Part shown: positions 34,929-44,259 of the stretch, in pieces
How positions within the stretch are numbered: the stretch's first letter is position 1
Layout of the letters: every line of letters begins with the position of its first letter
Assembly: GCF_039541075.1 (NCBI RefSeq)
Contig: NZ_BAABFN010000006.1
Span: 186,001 to 250,000 of the forward strand
DNA from: Compostibacter hankyongensis
GTDB taxonomy: Bacteria; Bacteroidota; Bacteroidia; Chitinophagales; Chitinophagaceae
Length of the DNA stretch: 64,000 nucleotides
Direction: 5' to 3'
The notes under the pieces: generated by a model
Databases searched by the model: none
Seen by the model: only the letters and a program-made list of their open reading frames with translations
Told to the model about the DNA's origin: nothing
Program-made: the position numbers and the translations under genes

Positions 34929-36251
34929 ATGCACTCCACCCGCCGTGATTTCCTGAAAAATGCCTCCCTTGCAGCTGCCGGTACCGGCATCGCCGGACTT
35001 ACCCCCCTTCCGCTTTTCCCCGCCGCCAAACGGGTATCGCCCAATGAAAAGATCGTGGTAGCCCTTATCGGGGCCCGCAACATGGGCTTCGGCGATCTTG
35101 AAAATGCGATGAAGCAACCGGGAGTGGAATGCGCCGCCCTCTGCGATATCGACGACGAGATCCTGAACCGGCGGGCTGCCGACGTAGAGAAAAGACAGGG
35201 AAAAGCCCCCGAGAAATACAAGGACTTCCGCAAGCTGCTGGAACGGAAGGATGTCGATGCCGTTATCATCGGCACGCCGGACCACTGGCACTGCCTCATC
35301 ATGGCCCATGCCTGTGAAGCCGGCAAGGACGTGTACGTGGAAAAGCCGATGGCCAACTCCATCGGCGAGTGCAACGCCATGGTAAAAGCCGCGCGACGAT
35401 ACAACCGCGTGGTGCAGGTGGGACAGCAGCAGCGCAGCGGGGCTCACTGGAAGCAGGCCATGGACTTTATGAAGGCCGGCAAGATAGGACAGCTGCGGAA
35501 AGTGCTGGTATGGGGCAACTTCGGCTACGGCATCGGGCAGAAAAAGGTACCCGACAGCGCGGTTCCGCCCGGCGTGGATTTCGACATGTGGCTGGGGCCC
35601 GCCCCGCAGCGGAGCTTTAACGCCGCCCGCTTCCACGGCAGCTGGCGGATGTTCTGGGACTATGGCGGAGGGTTGATCACCGACTGGGGCGTGCACCTGC
35701 TGGACATGGCCCTCTGGGTAAAAGACATAAAGGAGCCCCCGCTGGCCGTGATGTCTTCCGGCGGTAACCGGGCTTACCCCGATCACGCGCACGAAACTTT
35801 TGACACCCTCGCGGTCAACTACGAGCTGAAAGACTATGACATCACCTGGCAGCACACCGCCGGTACCGAAAGCGGCCCCTATGGACGCAACTACGGTCTC
35901 GCCTATATCGGCAACGACGCTACCCTCGTGATCGACCGCGGCGGCTGGGAGCTTTTCCCCGAAAAAGAAAAAGGACAGGACAAGGTGCCGGATATGCCTT
36001 TTCAAAAGGGACGCGACTATCACGAGGACCACATGAAAAATTTCCTGGAGTGCATAAAGAGCCGCAAAGACCCGAACTGCACCGTGGAAAATGCCCGGCT
36101 CGTGGCCCTCTACGCGCATGCGGGCAACCTGTCCCTGCGTACCCGATCGCGCCTCGAATGGGATGAAGGACGGCAGCATTTTCGCGACAACCCCAGGGCC
36201 AACGCCCTGATCACGCCGGCTTACCGCCGGCCCTGGAAGCTGCCGGGTTAA
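34929..36251 (+). CDS. Gfo/Idh/MocA family oxidoreductase, Tat-exported
   Basis: 440 residues. The N-terminus HSTRRDFLKNASLAAAGTGIAG is a twin-arginine export signal. The Rossmann domain (KIVVALIGARNMGFGDLENAM) has VALIGARNMG instead of the usual GxGxxG, and VYVEKPMANS carries the conserved EKP of the family. DYGGGLITDWGVHLLDMALWV is the typical C-terminal substrate-domain block. Members with Tat signals act in the periplasm on sugars or glycosides using tightly bound NAD(P); the substrate here is unknown. It stands at the head of the planctomycete-style block, 140 bases before the PSCyt1 gene, so a link to that block is likely but not proven. Confidence 0.92.
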   Translation: MHSTRRDFLKNASLAAAGTGIAGLTPLPLFPAAKRVSPNEKIVVALIGARNMGFGDLENAMKQPGVECAALCDIDDEILNRRAADVEKRQGKAPEKYKDFRKLLERKDVDAVIIGTPDHWHCLIMAHACEAGKDVYVEKPMANSIGECNAMVKAARRYNRVVQVGQQQRSGAHWKQAMDFMKAGKIGQLRKVLVWGNFGYGIGQKKVPDSAVPPGVDFDMWLGPAPQRSFNAARFHGSWRMFWDYGGGLITDWGVHLLDMALWVKDIKEPPLAVMSSGGNRAYPDHAHETFDTLAVNYELKDYDITWQHTAGTESGPYGRNYGLAYIGNDATLVIDRGGWELFPEKEKGQDKVPDMPFQKGRDYHEDHMKNFLECIKSRKDPNCTVENARLVALYAHAGNLSLRTRSRLEWDEGRQHFRDNPRANALITPAYRRPWKLPG

Positions 36252-36304
36252 AAGCGCAATACCCCGGCAAATGGGCGGGCTACCGGATTTTCTTGCACCC
36301 CGGC

Positions 36305-36335
36305 TTGCAAACCCCGGCGGATTGGCGTATCTTTA
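36305..36335 (+). promoter_or_regulatory. Candidate promoter for the PSCyt1/DUF1501 block
   Basis: TTG at 36305 and TATCTTTA at 36328-36335 are separated by 20 bases. The -7 box has A in place of the final consensus G, so this is a near match. It lies 56 bases before the ATG at 36392. Confidence 0.35.
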
Positions 36336-36391
36336 GTAGTGCGCTTTACCGAGGCGCAGCCTCCACCCATGTCCGTAAAACAGGCTGAGCT

Positions 36392-38731
36392 ATGCGAACC
36401 TATTGCAGAATCCTCTCGTTGATTACCCTGCTGACGGCTGCCGGCATCTGGCTGGTATCCTGCCACCAGAAAAGCGCCGGTCCCGGCGGCGAAGCATCGG
36501 GGCAGCTCCCTGATGTGGTGGATTACAACTTTGATATCCGGCCCATCCTTTCCGACAAATGCTATACCTGCCACGGTCCCGACGCCAACAAACGCAAGGC
36601 CGGTCTCCGGCTGGACGTCGCGGAAAATGCATACAAAGCGCTGAAGGATAACCCTGACGCACACGCCCTGGTACCCGGGCACCCCGACCGCTCCGAAGTA
36701 TACCTGCGCATCAGCAGCAAGGACACCGCCGAGATGATGCCGCCCCCCGAAAGCAACCTGAAGCTGACAGATTTCCAGATCAGCCTGATCAAAAAATGGA
36801 TCAAGCAGGGCGCCAAATACGAACGGCATTGGGCCTTTACCCCGCCCGAAAAAGAGCCGCTCCCCGCTGTAAAGGAAAAGCAGTGGCCCAAAAACGCCAT
36901 CGACTATTTCGTCCTCAGCAAGCTGGAAAAAAACGGGCTGAAGCACAGTCCCGAGGCCGATAAGGAACGCCTGCTCAAGCGCGTAAGCCTGGACATTACC
37001 GGTCTGCCGCCCACCCTCGCCATGATGGACCGTTTTCTGCAGGACTCCTCCGCCGGCGCCTATGAAAAGATCGTGGACGAGCTGCTCCAAAGCAAGGCCT
37101 ACGGCGAACGCATGGCCGTGTACTGGATGGATGTGGCCCGCTATGCGGACTCCTACGGTTATCAGGACGACAATATCCGCACACAATGGCCCTGGCGGGA
37201 TTGGGTCATCAAGGCCTTTAACGAAAACATGCCTTACGACCGCTTCGTGACCTGGCAGCTCGCCGGCGACCTCCTTCCGAATGCCACCCCCGAGCAGATC
37301 CTGGCCACGGCCTTTCTTCGCAATCATAAATATACCGAAGAGGGCGGGGTGATCCCGGAAGAATACCGCGTCTCCTATGTGGTGGATAAAACCAATACCT
37401 TCGGCAAAGGCATTCTCAGCGTAACCGTACAATGCGCCAATTGCCATGATCATAAGTACGATCCCATCTCGCAGAAAGATTATTTTTCCCTCTACGCCTT
37501 TTTTAACAACTCCTATGAAGAAGGATACGAAGGGGATGTATCGACATCCAAACCGGCCAAAACCCCCATCCTCCGTATCAGTCACCAGGAGATAAAAGAC
37601 CTCCTCACCTTTATCCACGACCCCGATACCAGCTCGCTTATGGTATCGGTAATGGGGGAACGGGAGCCCGACTCCATGCGCAAGACCTATCTGCTGGCCC
37701 GCGGCAATTACGAAACCCCAACGGTGGAAGTGCAGCCCTCCACCCCCGCGGCCATCATGCCTTTTGATACCACCCGCTATCCGCGCAACCGCCTCGGTCT
37801 TGCCGAATGGACCTTCAGCCGTAAAAATCCCCTGACCGCCCGCTCATTTGTCAACCATATGTGGCAGGAGCTGTTCGGCAGGGGCATCGTAAAAACCTCC
37901 AACGACTTTGGCATGCAGGGCGAGCTGCCCTCCCATCCTGAGCTGCTCGACTGGCTGGCGGTAGACTTTATGGATCATGGCTGGGACATGAAGCGGCTGA
38001 TCAAGACCATCGTGCTTTCATCTACCTACCGGCAGTCCGCCGCCGCCCCGCGGGAGCAGGTGGAGCAGGACCCGGACAACAAGCTGCTGGCCCGCGGACC
38101 GCGGGTGAGGCTGCCTGCCGAATTCATCCGCGACCTCGTACTTTCGAGCAGCGGGCTGCTGGTCAACAAGATCGGCGGGCCCAGCGTAAAGCCATACCAG
38201 CCCGAGGGGTTGTGGGAATCGGCTACCTCCGGACGCGGAGTGCTGGCCACCTATGTGCAGGACCACGGGGAAAGCTTGTACCGCCGCGGCCTGTACTCCT
38301 TTATCAAGCTGACCGTACCGCCGCCCAGCATGCTCATCTTCGACGCCAGCAACCGGGATGTCTGCGAGGTGCAGCGGCTGCGTACCAACACGCCCCTGCA
38401 GGCCCTCGTGATGATGAACGATCCCACCGTGCTGGAAGCCTCCCGCGTGCTGGCCGCCAACCTCCTCAGCCAGGGGAGCGGGCAGCAGCAGCTGGTGACC
38501 GCCTTCCGCCGGATCGTATGCCGGCGCCCTTCGGCAAAAGAAGTAAAGCTGCTGAACGATTACTGGCAGGACCGGAAAAAATATTTTGCGACACATGCCG
38601 CGGAAGCCCGTAAGCTCATCCAGGCCGGGGAATACCCCCAGCGCAAGGATGTGCAGCCCGTGGCGCTTGCCGCCTTCATGCAGGTGGTGAACACCATATA
38701 CAATATGGATGAAACCATCACGAAAACCTGA
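36392..38731 (+). CDS. Planctomycete-type cytochrome c/DUF1549/DUF1553 lipoprotein
   Basis: 779 residues. A signal peptide ends in a lipobox at Cys24 (WLVSC). A PSCyt1 haem c domain follows with C57-Y-T-C60-H61 (ILSDKCYTCHGPD) and MMPP near 116 as the likely Met ligand region. DUF1549 (about 150-350, AIDYFVLSKLEKNGLKHSPEADKERLLKRVSLDITGLPPT) and DUF1553 (about 460-740, PRNRLGLAEWTFSRKNPLTARSFVNHMWQELFGRGIV) complete it. This architecture is abundant in Planctomycetota and Verrucomicrobiota and its reaction is unknown; oxidation of sugars with electron transfer to the haem is one idea. The DUF1501 gene begins 4 bases after its stop, a strong sign of a joint function. Confidence 0.93.
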   Translation: MRTYCRILSLITLLTAAGIWLVSCHQKSAGPGGEASGQLPDVVDYNFDIRPILSDKCYTCHGPDANKRKAGLRLDVAENAYKALKDNPDAHALVPGHPDRSEVYLRISSKDTAEMMPPPESNLKLTDFQISLIKKWIKQGAKYERHWAFTPPEKEPLPAVKEKQWPKNAIDYFVLSKLEKNGLKHSPEADKERLLKRVSLDITGLPPTLAMMDRFLQDSSAGAYEKIVDELLQSKAYGERMAVYWMDVARYADSYGYQDDNIRTQWPWRDWVIKAFNENMPYDRFVTWQLAGDLLPNATPEQILATAFLRNHKYTEEGGVIPEEYRVSYVVDKTNTFGKGILSVTVQCANCHDHKYDPISQKDYFSLYAFFNNSYEEGYEGDVSTSKPAKTPILRISHQEIKDLLTFIHDPDTSSLMVSVMGEREPDSMRKTYLLARGNYETPTVEVQPSTPAAIMPFDTTRYPRNRLGLAEWTFSRKNPLTARSFVNHMWQELFGRGIVKTSNDFGMQGELPSHPELLDWLAVDFMDHGWDMKRLIKTIVLSSTYRQSAAAPREQVEQDPDNKLLARGPRVRLPAEFIRDLVLSSSGLLVNKIGGPSVKPYQPEGLWESATSGRGVLATYVQDHGESLYRRGLYSFIKLTVPPPSMLIFDASNRDVCEVQRLRTNTPLQALVMMNDPTVLEASRVLAANLLSQGSGQQQLVTAFRRIVCRRPSAKEVKLLNDYWQDRKKYFATHAAEARKLIQAGEYPQRKDVQPVALAAFMQVVNTIYNMDETITKT

Positions 38732-38735
38732 CATT

Positions 38736-40193
38736 ATGGAAAAAGAAGCCTTAGAGTACGGACTTACGATGAACCGTCGCCGCTTTCTTTCCCGGCTGAG
38801 CCTCGGGTTAGGGACGGTGGCCCTCGGCTCCCTGCTGGTGCCCGGTCTTTTCAGCGGGCTGGGCGGCAGCGAAGAAGAGGAGATGATCCCGGGTCTGCCC
38901 CATTTTGCCCCCAAGGCCAAACGGGTGATCTATCTTTTTCAGAACGGCGCGCCCTCCCAGCTCGAAACCTTTGACTATAAACCCAGGCTGCGGCAGATGA
39001 TGGGGCAGGAGCTGCCCGCCTCCATCCGCATGGGACAAAGGCTCACCGGCATGACGGCCGGGCAGAGCTCCTTTCCGCTGGTGGGCTCGTACTACGACTT
39101 CAAACAATACGGCCAGTCGGGGGCCTGGATCAGCGAAAAGTTTCCCCATATCGCCGGTATCGCGGACGACATCTGCATCGTCAAATCCATGTATACCGAG
39201 GCGATCAACCACGACCCCGCCCTCACCTTTTTCCAGACCGGCGCCCAGCAGGGCAACCGCGCCAGCATGGGCGCCTGGGTCAGCTACGGGCTGGGCACGG
39301 AAAACAAAAACCTGCCGGCCTTCTGCGTACTGCTGTCCCGCGGCAAGGGCAACGGGCAGGGCGTATACTCCAAGCTGTGGAGCAACGGCTTTCTGCCCTC
39401 CATTCACCAGGGTGTGCAATTCAGCAGCGGGGACAACCCCATCCTGTATCTGAGCGATCCGAACGGCATGAGCAAGTCCTCCCGCCGCAAGATGCTGGAT
39501 CATGTGGCCGAACTGAACGACATGTCCTATCAGCAGTTTGGCGATCCCGAGATCGTTACCCGCATCCAGCAATACGAGATGGCCTACCGCATGCAGACGG
39601 CCGTGCCTGAGATCATGGACGTATCCAAAGAACCCGACGATATCATCAAACTGTACGGGGCAGACTGCCTGGTGCCCGGCACCTATGCCGCCAACTGCCT
39701 GCTGGCCCGCAAGCTTTCCGAAAGCGGGGTGCGTTTTGTACAGCTCTATCACCAGGGCTGGGACCAACACGGCAATCTCCCCAACGAGATGGCCGGCCAG
39801 GCCAAAGACGTAGATCAGGCCTCCGCTGCGCTGGTCACCGATCTGAAACAACGCGGCCTGCTCGATGAGACGCTGGTGATCTGGGGCGGGGAATTCGGAC
39901 GCACCAACTACTGCCAGGGTAAGATGACCAAGGAAAATTACGGTCGCGACCATCACCCGCGCTGCTTCTCCATCTGGATGGCCGGCGGCGGCATCAAGCC
40001 GGGAATCGTATACGGCGAGACGGACGACTTCGGCTATAACATCACACAGAACCCGGTGCATGTGCACGATTTCCAGGCTACCGTGCTCAACCGCCTCGGC
40101 CTCGACCACGAAAAGCTTACCTACAAATTCCAGGGCCGCCGCTTCCGGCTGACCGACGTCAGCGGAAAGGTGGTGAATGATATACTGGTTTGA
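38736..40193 (+). CDS. DUF1501 domain protein, Tat-exported
   Basis: 485 residues. MNRRRFLSRLSLGLGTVALGSLLVPG (starting near residue 12) is a twin-arginine signal. The body is the sulfatase-like DUF1501 fold: KRVIYLFQNGAPSQLETFDYKPRL, HDPALTFFQTGAQQGNRASMGAWVSYGLG, and VIWGGEFGRTNYCQGKMTKENYGRDHHPRCFSIWMAGGGIKPGIVYGETD, whose Glu, His and Asp cluster suggests metal binding. The ATG at 38736 is preferred over an in-frame start inside the upstream gene. DUF1501 and PSCyt1/DUF1549/DUF1553 proteins occur as adjacent pairs across Planctomycetota; their shared role is undefined. Confidence 0.92.
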   Translation: MEKEALEYGLTMNRRRFLSRLSLGLGTVALGSLLVPGLFSGLGGSEEEEMIPGLPHFAPKAKRVIYLFQNGAPSQLETFDYKPRLRQMMGQELPASIRMGQRLTGMTAGQSSFPLVGSYYDFKQYGQSGAWISEKFPHIAGIADDICIVKSMYTEAINHDPALTFFQTGAQQGNRASMGAWVSYGLGTENKNLPAFCVLLSRGKGNGQGVYSKLWSNGFLPSIHQGVQFSSGDNPILYLSDPNGMSKSSRRKMLDHVAELNDMSYQQFGDPEIVTRIQQYEMAYRMQTAVPEIMDVSKEPDDIIKLYGADCLVPGTYAANCLLARKLSESGVRFVQLYHQGWDQHGNLPNEMAGQAKDVDQASAALVTDLKQRGLLDETLVIWGGEFGRTNYCQGKMTKENYGRDHHPRCFSIWMAGGGIKPGIVYGETDDFGYNITQNPVHVHDFQATVLNRLGLDHEKLTYKFQGRRFRLTDVSGKVVNDILV

Positions 40194-40234
40194 TCAGACA
40201 GAACGTTTTACCCAATCTTTATACGCTACACAAC

Positions 40235-41260
40235 ATGAACAGAAGAAACTTTGTAAAACAGGCCGCAGTAACCGGCGCGGGAATATTCCTGACCAGGGAC
40301 CTGCTGGCAAGACCCAAAGGCCCCGTATACGGTCATAATGGGATGCGCTACCGCATGGACAACAAATGGGGCAATCTCGATCCCCATCTCCATCCGGTAA
40401 ACGATTGCCACGAAATGGTGCAGGACAGCAAAGGCCGTATCATATTGCTTACCAACGAAACCAAAAACAATATCCTTATCTACAGCAAATCCGGCCGCCT
40501 GCTGGATTTCTGGGGACACGAGTTCCCCGGCGCGCACGGACTGACCCTGGTGAATGAGAACGGCGAAGAGTTCCTGTTCATCACCGATATCAAGCGGCAC
40601 CAGGTGTTCAAGACCACCATGACCGGCCGGATCCTGATGACGATCGACTATCCGCAGGAGCCGGGTATATACCAGAAAAAAGAGCAATTCGTCCCGACGG
40701 AAACCACCTACACAAACAAAGGAGATTTCTATATCGCCGACGGCTACGGCGCCCAGTATGTGCTCCACTATGATCACAAAGGCAAGCTGCTGAACTATTT
40801 CGGGGGACGCGGCGACGGAGACGCCCATCTCGATAACGCCCACGGGATACTGGTGGACCATCGCCCCGAAAATCCGCTGCTCCTGGTTACCGACCGCACG
40901 CGAACCTGCTTCAAGCGGTTCAGCCTGAAGGGAGAGCTGATGGATGTGCTGCATCTGCCCGGTGCCTGCGTATGCCGTCCCGTGATCCATGGAGATCACC
41001 TCTATGCAGCCGTGCTGCGCTCTCCGGACATGAGCAAGGAAGCCAGCGGCTTTGTAACGATACTGGACAAAAGCGGAAAAGTAGTCTCCAACATCGGGGG
41101 CACCGAACCGGTCTATAAGGACGGACAGCTGCAGCAGATGGTACAGGCGGACAAGATATTCATCCACCCGCACGATGTATGCGTGGATGATGAGGAAAAC
41201 CTGTACGTGGCCCAATGGGCTTCCGGAAAAGTATATCCGTATAAATTCACACGGGTATAA
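40235..41260 (+). CDS. NHL-type beta-propeller protein, exported
   Basis: 341 residues. MNRRNFVKQAAVTGAGIFLTRD is a twin-arginine signal. The rest is a six-bladed NHL-like propeller with repeats such as NNILIYSKSGRLLDFWGHEFPGAHGLTLVNENGEEFLFITDIKRHQVFKTTMTG and DNAHGILVDHRPENPLLLVTDRTRTCFKRFSLKGELMDVL. It resembles the peptidyl-hydroxyglycine lyase-type propeller group but no catalytic assignment is safe. The ATG at 40235 fits the Tat signal; the 15 in-frame residues upstream do not. It lies 41 bases after the DUF1501 gene and should share its transcript. Confidence 0.88.
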   Translation: MNRRNFVKQAAVTGAGIFLTRDLLARPKGPVYGHNGMRYRMDNKWGNLDPHLHPVNDCHEMVQDSKGRIILLTNETKNNILIYSKSGRLLDFWGHEFPGAHGLTLVNENGEEFLFITDIKRHQVFKTTMTGRILMTIDYPQEPGIYQKKEQFVPTETTYTNKGDFYIADGYGAQYVLHYDHKGKLLNYFGGRGDGDAHLDNAHGILVDHRPENPLLLVTDRTRTCFKRFSLKGELMDVLHLPGACVCRPVIHGDHLYAAVLRSPDMSKEASGFVTILDKSGKVVSNIGGTEPVYKDGQLQQMVQADKIFIHPHDVCVDDEENLYVAQWASGKVYPYKFTRV

Positions 41261-41325
41261 AGGTTTCACCTGCCCGCCGCAAAGCTACGGCAGGCGGGTC
41301 CGACCCTTGAAACAAATATTCACGG

Positions 41326-43476
41326 ATGAAACTGAAGTCGATTGCCGGCAGCATCCTGTTTGCCGCCAACCTCTTTCTGCTCCTTCTGCTGGTTTTCGGG
41401 AACAGGATCGCGGAGCCTGCCTGGCTCCAGGTGATCGGCCGCATGCATCCCCTGCTGCTGCATTTCCCCATCGTGATCCTGCTGATGGCTTTCCTGTGGG
41501 AATGGCTGCCCCTGCGCGCCGACCCCGCACACCGATCCCTGTACCAAAGCGTAGATACCCTGCTGCTGCTGACCGGCTCGCTTACGGCCGTGATCACGGC
41601 CATTATGGGCATGTTGCTTTCGCTGCAGGGCGGCTATGAGGGCCATACCGTGCAGTGGCACAAGTGGACCGGCGTAGCCATCGCCTTTCTTTCCTACGGT
41701 TATTACAACTACCGGCAGATGCAGCCGGCCTTTACCCTGGTCAACAAGATATCCGGCCCGCTGATCGCGGTATGCCTGGTGGTGGCCGGTCATTTCGGGG
41801 CGGGCATCACCCACGGCAGCGGATTTCTGTGGCAACCTATCGAAGCCTCCCGGAAAAAAGCGCCCGTGCCTTTCGAGAAGGCCGTGGTATTCGACGACCT
41901 CGTAAAGCCGGTGCTTGAGGCAAAATGCATGAGCTGCCACAACCGGGACAAGGCCAAGGGCAGGCTGGTCATGGAAACCGCCAAACGCCTGCTCAAAGGA
42001 GGCAAGCACGGAAAGCTGTTCGTAGCCGGCAAACCCGAGCTGAGCCTGCTGTTGAAAAGGATACACCTACCCCTGGAAGACGACGATCATATGCCTCCGG
42101 AAGGTAAGCCCGCGCTCACCGATGCCGAGATGGACCTGCTGTACTGGTGGATCAAGTCCGGCGCGCCGATGGATCAAAAGGTAGCCGCTCTCCCGGCTAA
42201 GGATTCTCTCCGGATACTGGCTATGGATTTCTTAAAACCGCCGCATGAAGCGCCCGAGTCGTACGATTTCGCCGCTGCGGACGAAAAGCAGGTACAGCAG
42301 CTGAGCAACAACTACCGGGTAATAACCCCGCTGGCCGAAGGATCGCCCGCGCTCAGCGTTGACTTTTATAACAAGAACGCCTATACGCCAAAGTCGGTAG
42401 AAGAGCTGAAGCCGCTGGAAGAGCAGATCGTTTCGCTCAACCTCTCGAAGATGCCGGTAAAGGATGCCGACCTGAAAGTCATCAGTCGCTTTCCCAACCT
42501 GCGGACGCTCAACCTGAACTTTACGGACATCACCGGCAAGGGCCTGAAAGCGCTGGACGGCCTGAAACACCTGCACAGCCTTTCGGTCTCCGGCACGAAG
42601 GTGGACTATGCCTCCATGGCCCGGCTGAAGACGCTGCCGGCGCTGAAGGAAGTATATGCCTGGTCTACCGCGCTGAAGGAAGCGGACGTAGCCCGCCTCA
42701 GGAAGCAGCTGGAAAAGATAAGCTTTGAGACCGGATACCGCGATACCGCCCACCAGGTGCTGCCCCTCAGCCCGCCCCTGGTGACCCAGGCGGGCATCTT
42801 CAGCGACTCCGTGCAGATACAGCTCCGGCATGTGGTATCGGGAGTACATATCCGCTATACCCTGGACGGCACAGAGCCGGACAGCCTGCAATCGCCGGTC
42901 TACAAGACGCCCTTCGTGATCCGCGAAAATACGGTTTTAAAAGCCAGGGCTTTTAAAACAGGATGGCGGGGCAGCAATCCTGTGCGGGCGCAATATCTGA
43001 AATCGGCCTACCGGCCGGACAGCATTATCCTGCTCTCCGCCCCCGATGGACAATACAGCGGCAAGGGCGGCCTTGTGCTGGCCGATAAAGAACTGGGCGA
43101 TATGAATTACGGCAACGGGCAATGGGTGGGCTATCATGGCGGCGACATGCAGGTGCTGCTCCTTTTTCACGAACCGGTGACCCTGCATACGGTAGCCCTC
43201 AACTTCCTGGATCATATACCGAGAGCCATTTTTCCACCCTCGCTCGTGGAGGTCTGGGGCGGTACCGACCGGGATCATATGAAGCTGATGGGCAAAACGT
43301 CGCCGGTCATGCCGGATAAAGACACACCGCCGGCGCCGCTGCTGGTGACCACGGAGGCGGACGGCGCCGTGCGCTGTATCCGCATTGTGGCCCGTCCGCT
43401 GAAGCAGCTGCCGGCCTGGCATGCGGCAAAAGGGCAACCCGCCTGGCTACTCGCCAGCGAAGTCCTGCTCAACTGA
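41326..43476 (+). CDS. DUF2231 membrane protein with PSCyt1-type haem, leucine-rich repeats and chitobiase-C-like domain
   Basis: 716 residues in a rare modular order. Four membrane helices (about 5-160) form a DUF2231-like unit (RMHPLLLHFPIVILLMAFLWEWLP). A haem c site lies at C201-M-S-C204-H205 with DDHMPPEGK downstream as a Met ligand region. Leucine-rich repeats cover about 345-465 (LKVISRFPNLRTLNLNFTDITGKGLKALDGL). A CHB_HEX_C-like beta domain (VSGVHIRYTLDGTEPDSLQSPVYKTPFVI) and a discoidin-like C-terminus finish it. It would anchor the exported cytochrome/DUF1501 block to the inner membrane and could pass electrons inward. It overlaps the convergent NagB-like gene by 30 bases. Confidence 0.88.
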   Translation: MKLKSIAGSILFAANLFLLLLLVFGNRIAEPAWLQVIGRMHPLLLHFPIVILLMAFLWEWLPLRADPAHRSLYQSVDTLLLLTGSLTAVITAIMGMLLSLQGGYEGHTVQWHKWTGVAIAFLSYGYYNYRQMQPAFTLVNKISGPLIAVCLVVAGHFGAGITHGSGFLWQPIEASRKKAPVPFEKAVVFDDLVKPVLEAKCMSCHNRDKAKGRLVMETAKRLLKGGKHGKLFVAGKPELSLLLKRIHLPLEDDDHMPPEGKPALTDAEMDLLYWWIKSGAPMDQKVAALPAKDSLRILAMDFLKPPHEAPESYDFAAADEKQVQQLSNNYRVITPLAEGSPALSVDFYNKNAYTPKSVEELKPLEEQIVSLNLSKMPVKDADLKVISRFPNLRTLNLNFTDITGKGLKALDGLKHLHSLSVSGTKVDYASMARLKTLPALKEVYAWSTALKEADVARLRKQLEKISFETGYRDTAHQVLPLSPPLVTQAGIFSDSVQIQLRHVVSGVHIRYTLDGTEPDSLQSPVYKTPFVIRENTVLKARAFKTGWRGSNPVRAQYLKSAYRPDSIILLSAPDGQYSGKGGLVLADKELGDMNYGNGQWVGYHGGDMQVLLLFHEPVTLHTVALNFLDHIPRAIFPPSLVEVWGGTDRDHMKLMGKTSPVMPDKDTPPAPLLVTTEADGAVRCIRIVARPLKQLPAWHAAKGQPAWLLASEVLLN

Positions 43477-44259
43477 TCCCTCCGCCGGAGGCATACCGCT
43501 CAGCATCTCCGCACTCTCCCTGTCGACATACAGCACGGCATGGTTCTGTGTGCGCAGTATGGTGGAGGGGTACTGTTCGCCAAGGGGCGAATACAAGGTA
43601 TGATAAACCGCCTGCCGTTTGTTTTTGCCCGGCACCATACAAAAGATATAAGGTGCGCGCAGCAGCGCCGGTATGGTTAAGGTCAGGGCATGTGCGGGCA
43701 CCTCGCCGATATGGCTGAAGCAGCCGTCGTGCACCTGCTGAAGACGGCAGGCGGCATCCAGCTCCACGGCTTTCACCGCCCGGCTATCGTTGAAATCCGC
43801 CACATGCGGATCGTTGAAGGCGATATGGTTGTTTTCCCCGATACCCATGAATACGATGTCCGCCGGGAACCGCTCCAGCAACGCGGCATAGCGGGCGCAC
43901 TCCGTTTCAATATCTTCCGCATTGCCATCCAGGTAATCCACCGAACGGAACGGCAGCTTTGCAAAGATGCGGTCTTTCAGAAAACGGCCGAAAGCCTGTG
44001 GGGCTTCGGCAGGCAGGCCTACATACTCATCCATGTGAAAGGCGCGGATGCGGGACCAGTCAATCCCCGGCTCCCCGCAAAGCGCTTCCAGGAATTCCTG
44101 CTGAGAAGGTGCAGCCGCAAAAATGAGATGAAGCTCCGGCTGCCGTTCCAGCAGCTCCCGGAGCCTGGCCGCCGCTTCCCCGGCCGCTTTGCGGCCCATG
44201 GTTCCGCGGTCCGGATAAATCTTTACGGTCAGCCGGCCGGCCTTAAAAGTTTGTTCCAT
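43447..44259 (-). CDS. NagB-like protein (glucosamine-6-phosphate deaminase family, altered active site)
   Basis: 270 residues of the NagB/RpiA/DevB-type fold. RAFHMDEYVGL holds D77-E78, equal to the catalytic Asp72 region of E. coli NagB. In GIGENNHIAFNDP, His145 is kept but Asn143 stands where Asp141 does the ring opening and Asp150 replaces Glu148. The phosphate loop is AAAPSQQEF rather than the usual TGSTP type. This pattern is shared by a Bacteroidota subfamily often annotated as glucosamine-6-phosphate deaminase, so the actual reaction may differ (another sugar phosphate isomerase or lactonase-like step). It is divergent from the KDGal kinase gene and overlaps the upstream gene's tail. 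Confidence 0.85.
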   Translation of the reverse strand: MEQTFKAGRLTVKIYPDRGTMGRKAAGEAAARLRELLERQPELHLIFAAAPSQQEFLEALCGEPGIDWSRIRAFHMDEYVGLPAEAPQAFGRFLKDRIFAKLPFRSVDYLDGNAEDIETECARYAALLERFPADIVFMGIGENNHIAFNDPHVADFNDSRAVKAVELDAACRLQQVHDGCFSHIGEVPAHALTLTIPALLRAPYIFCMVPGKNKRQAVYHTLYSPLGEQYPSTILRTQNHAVLYVDRESAEMLSGMPPAEGSVEQDFAGE

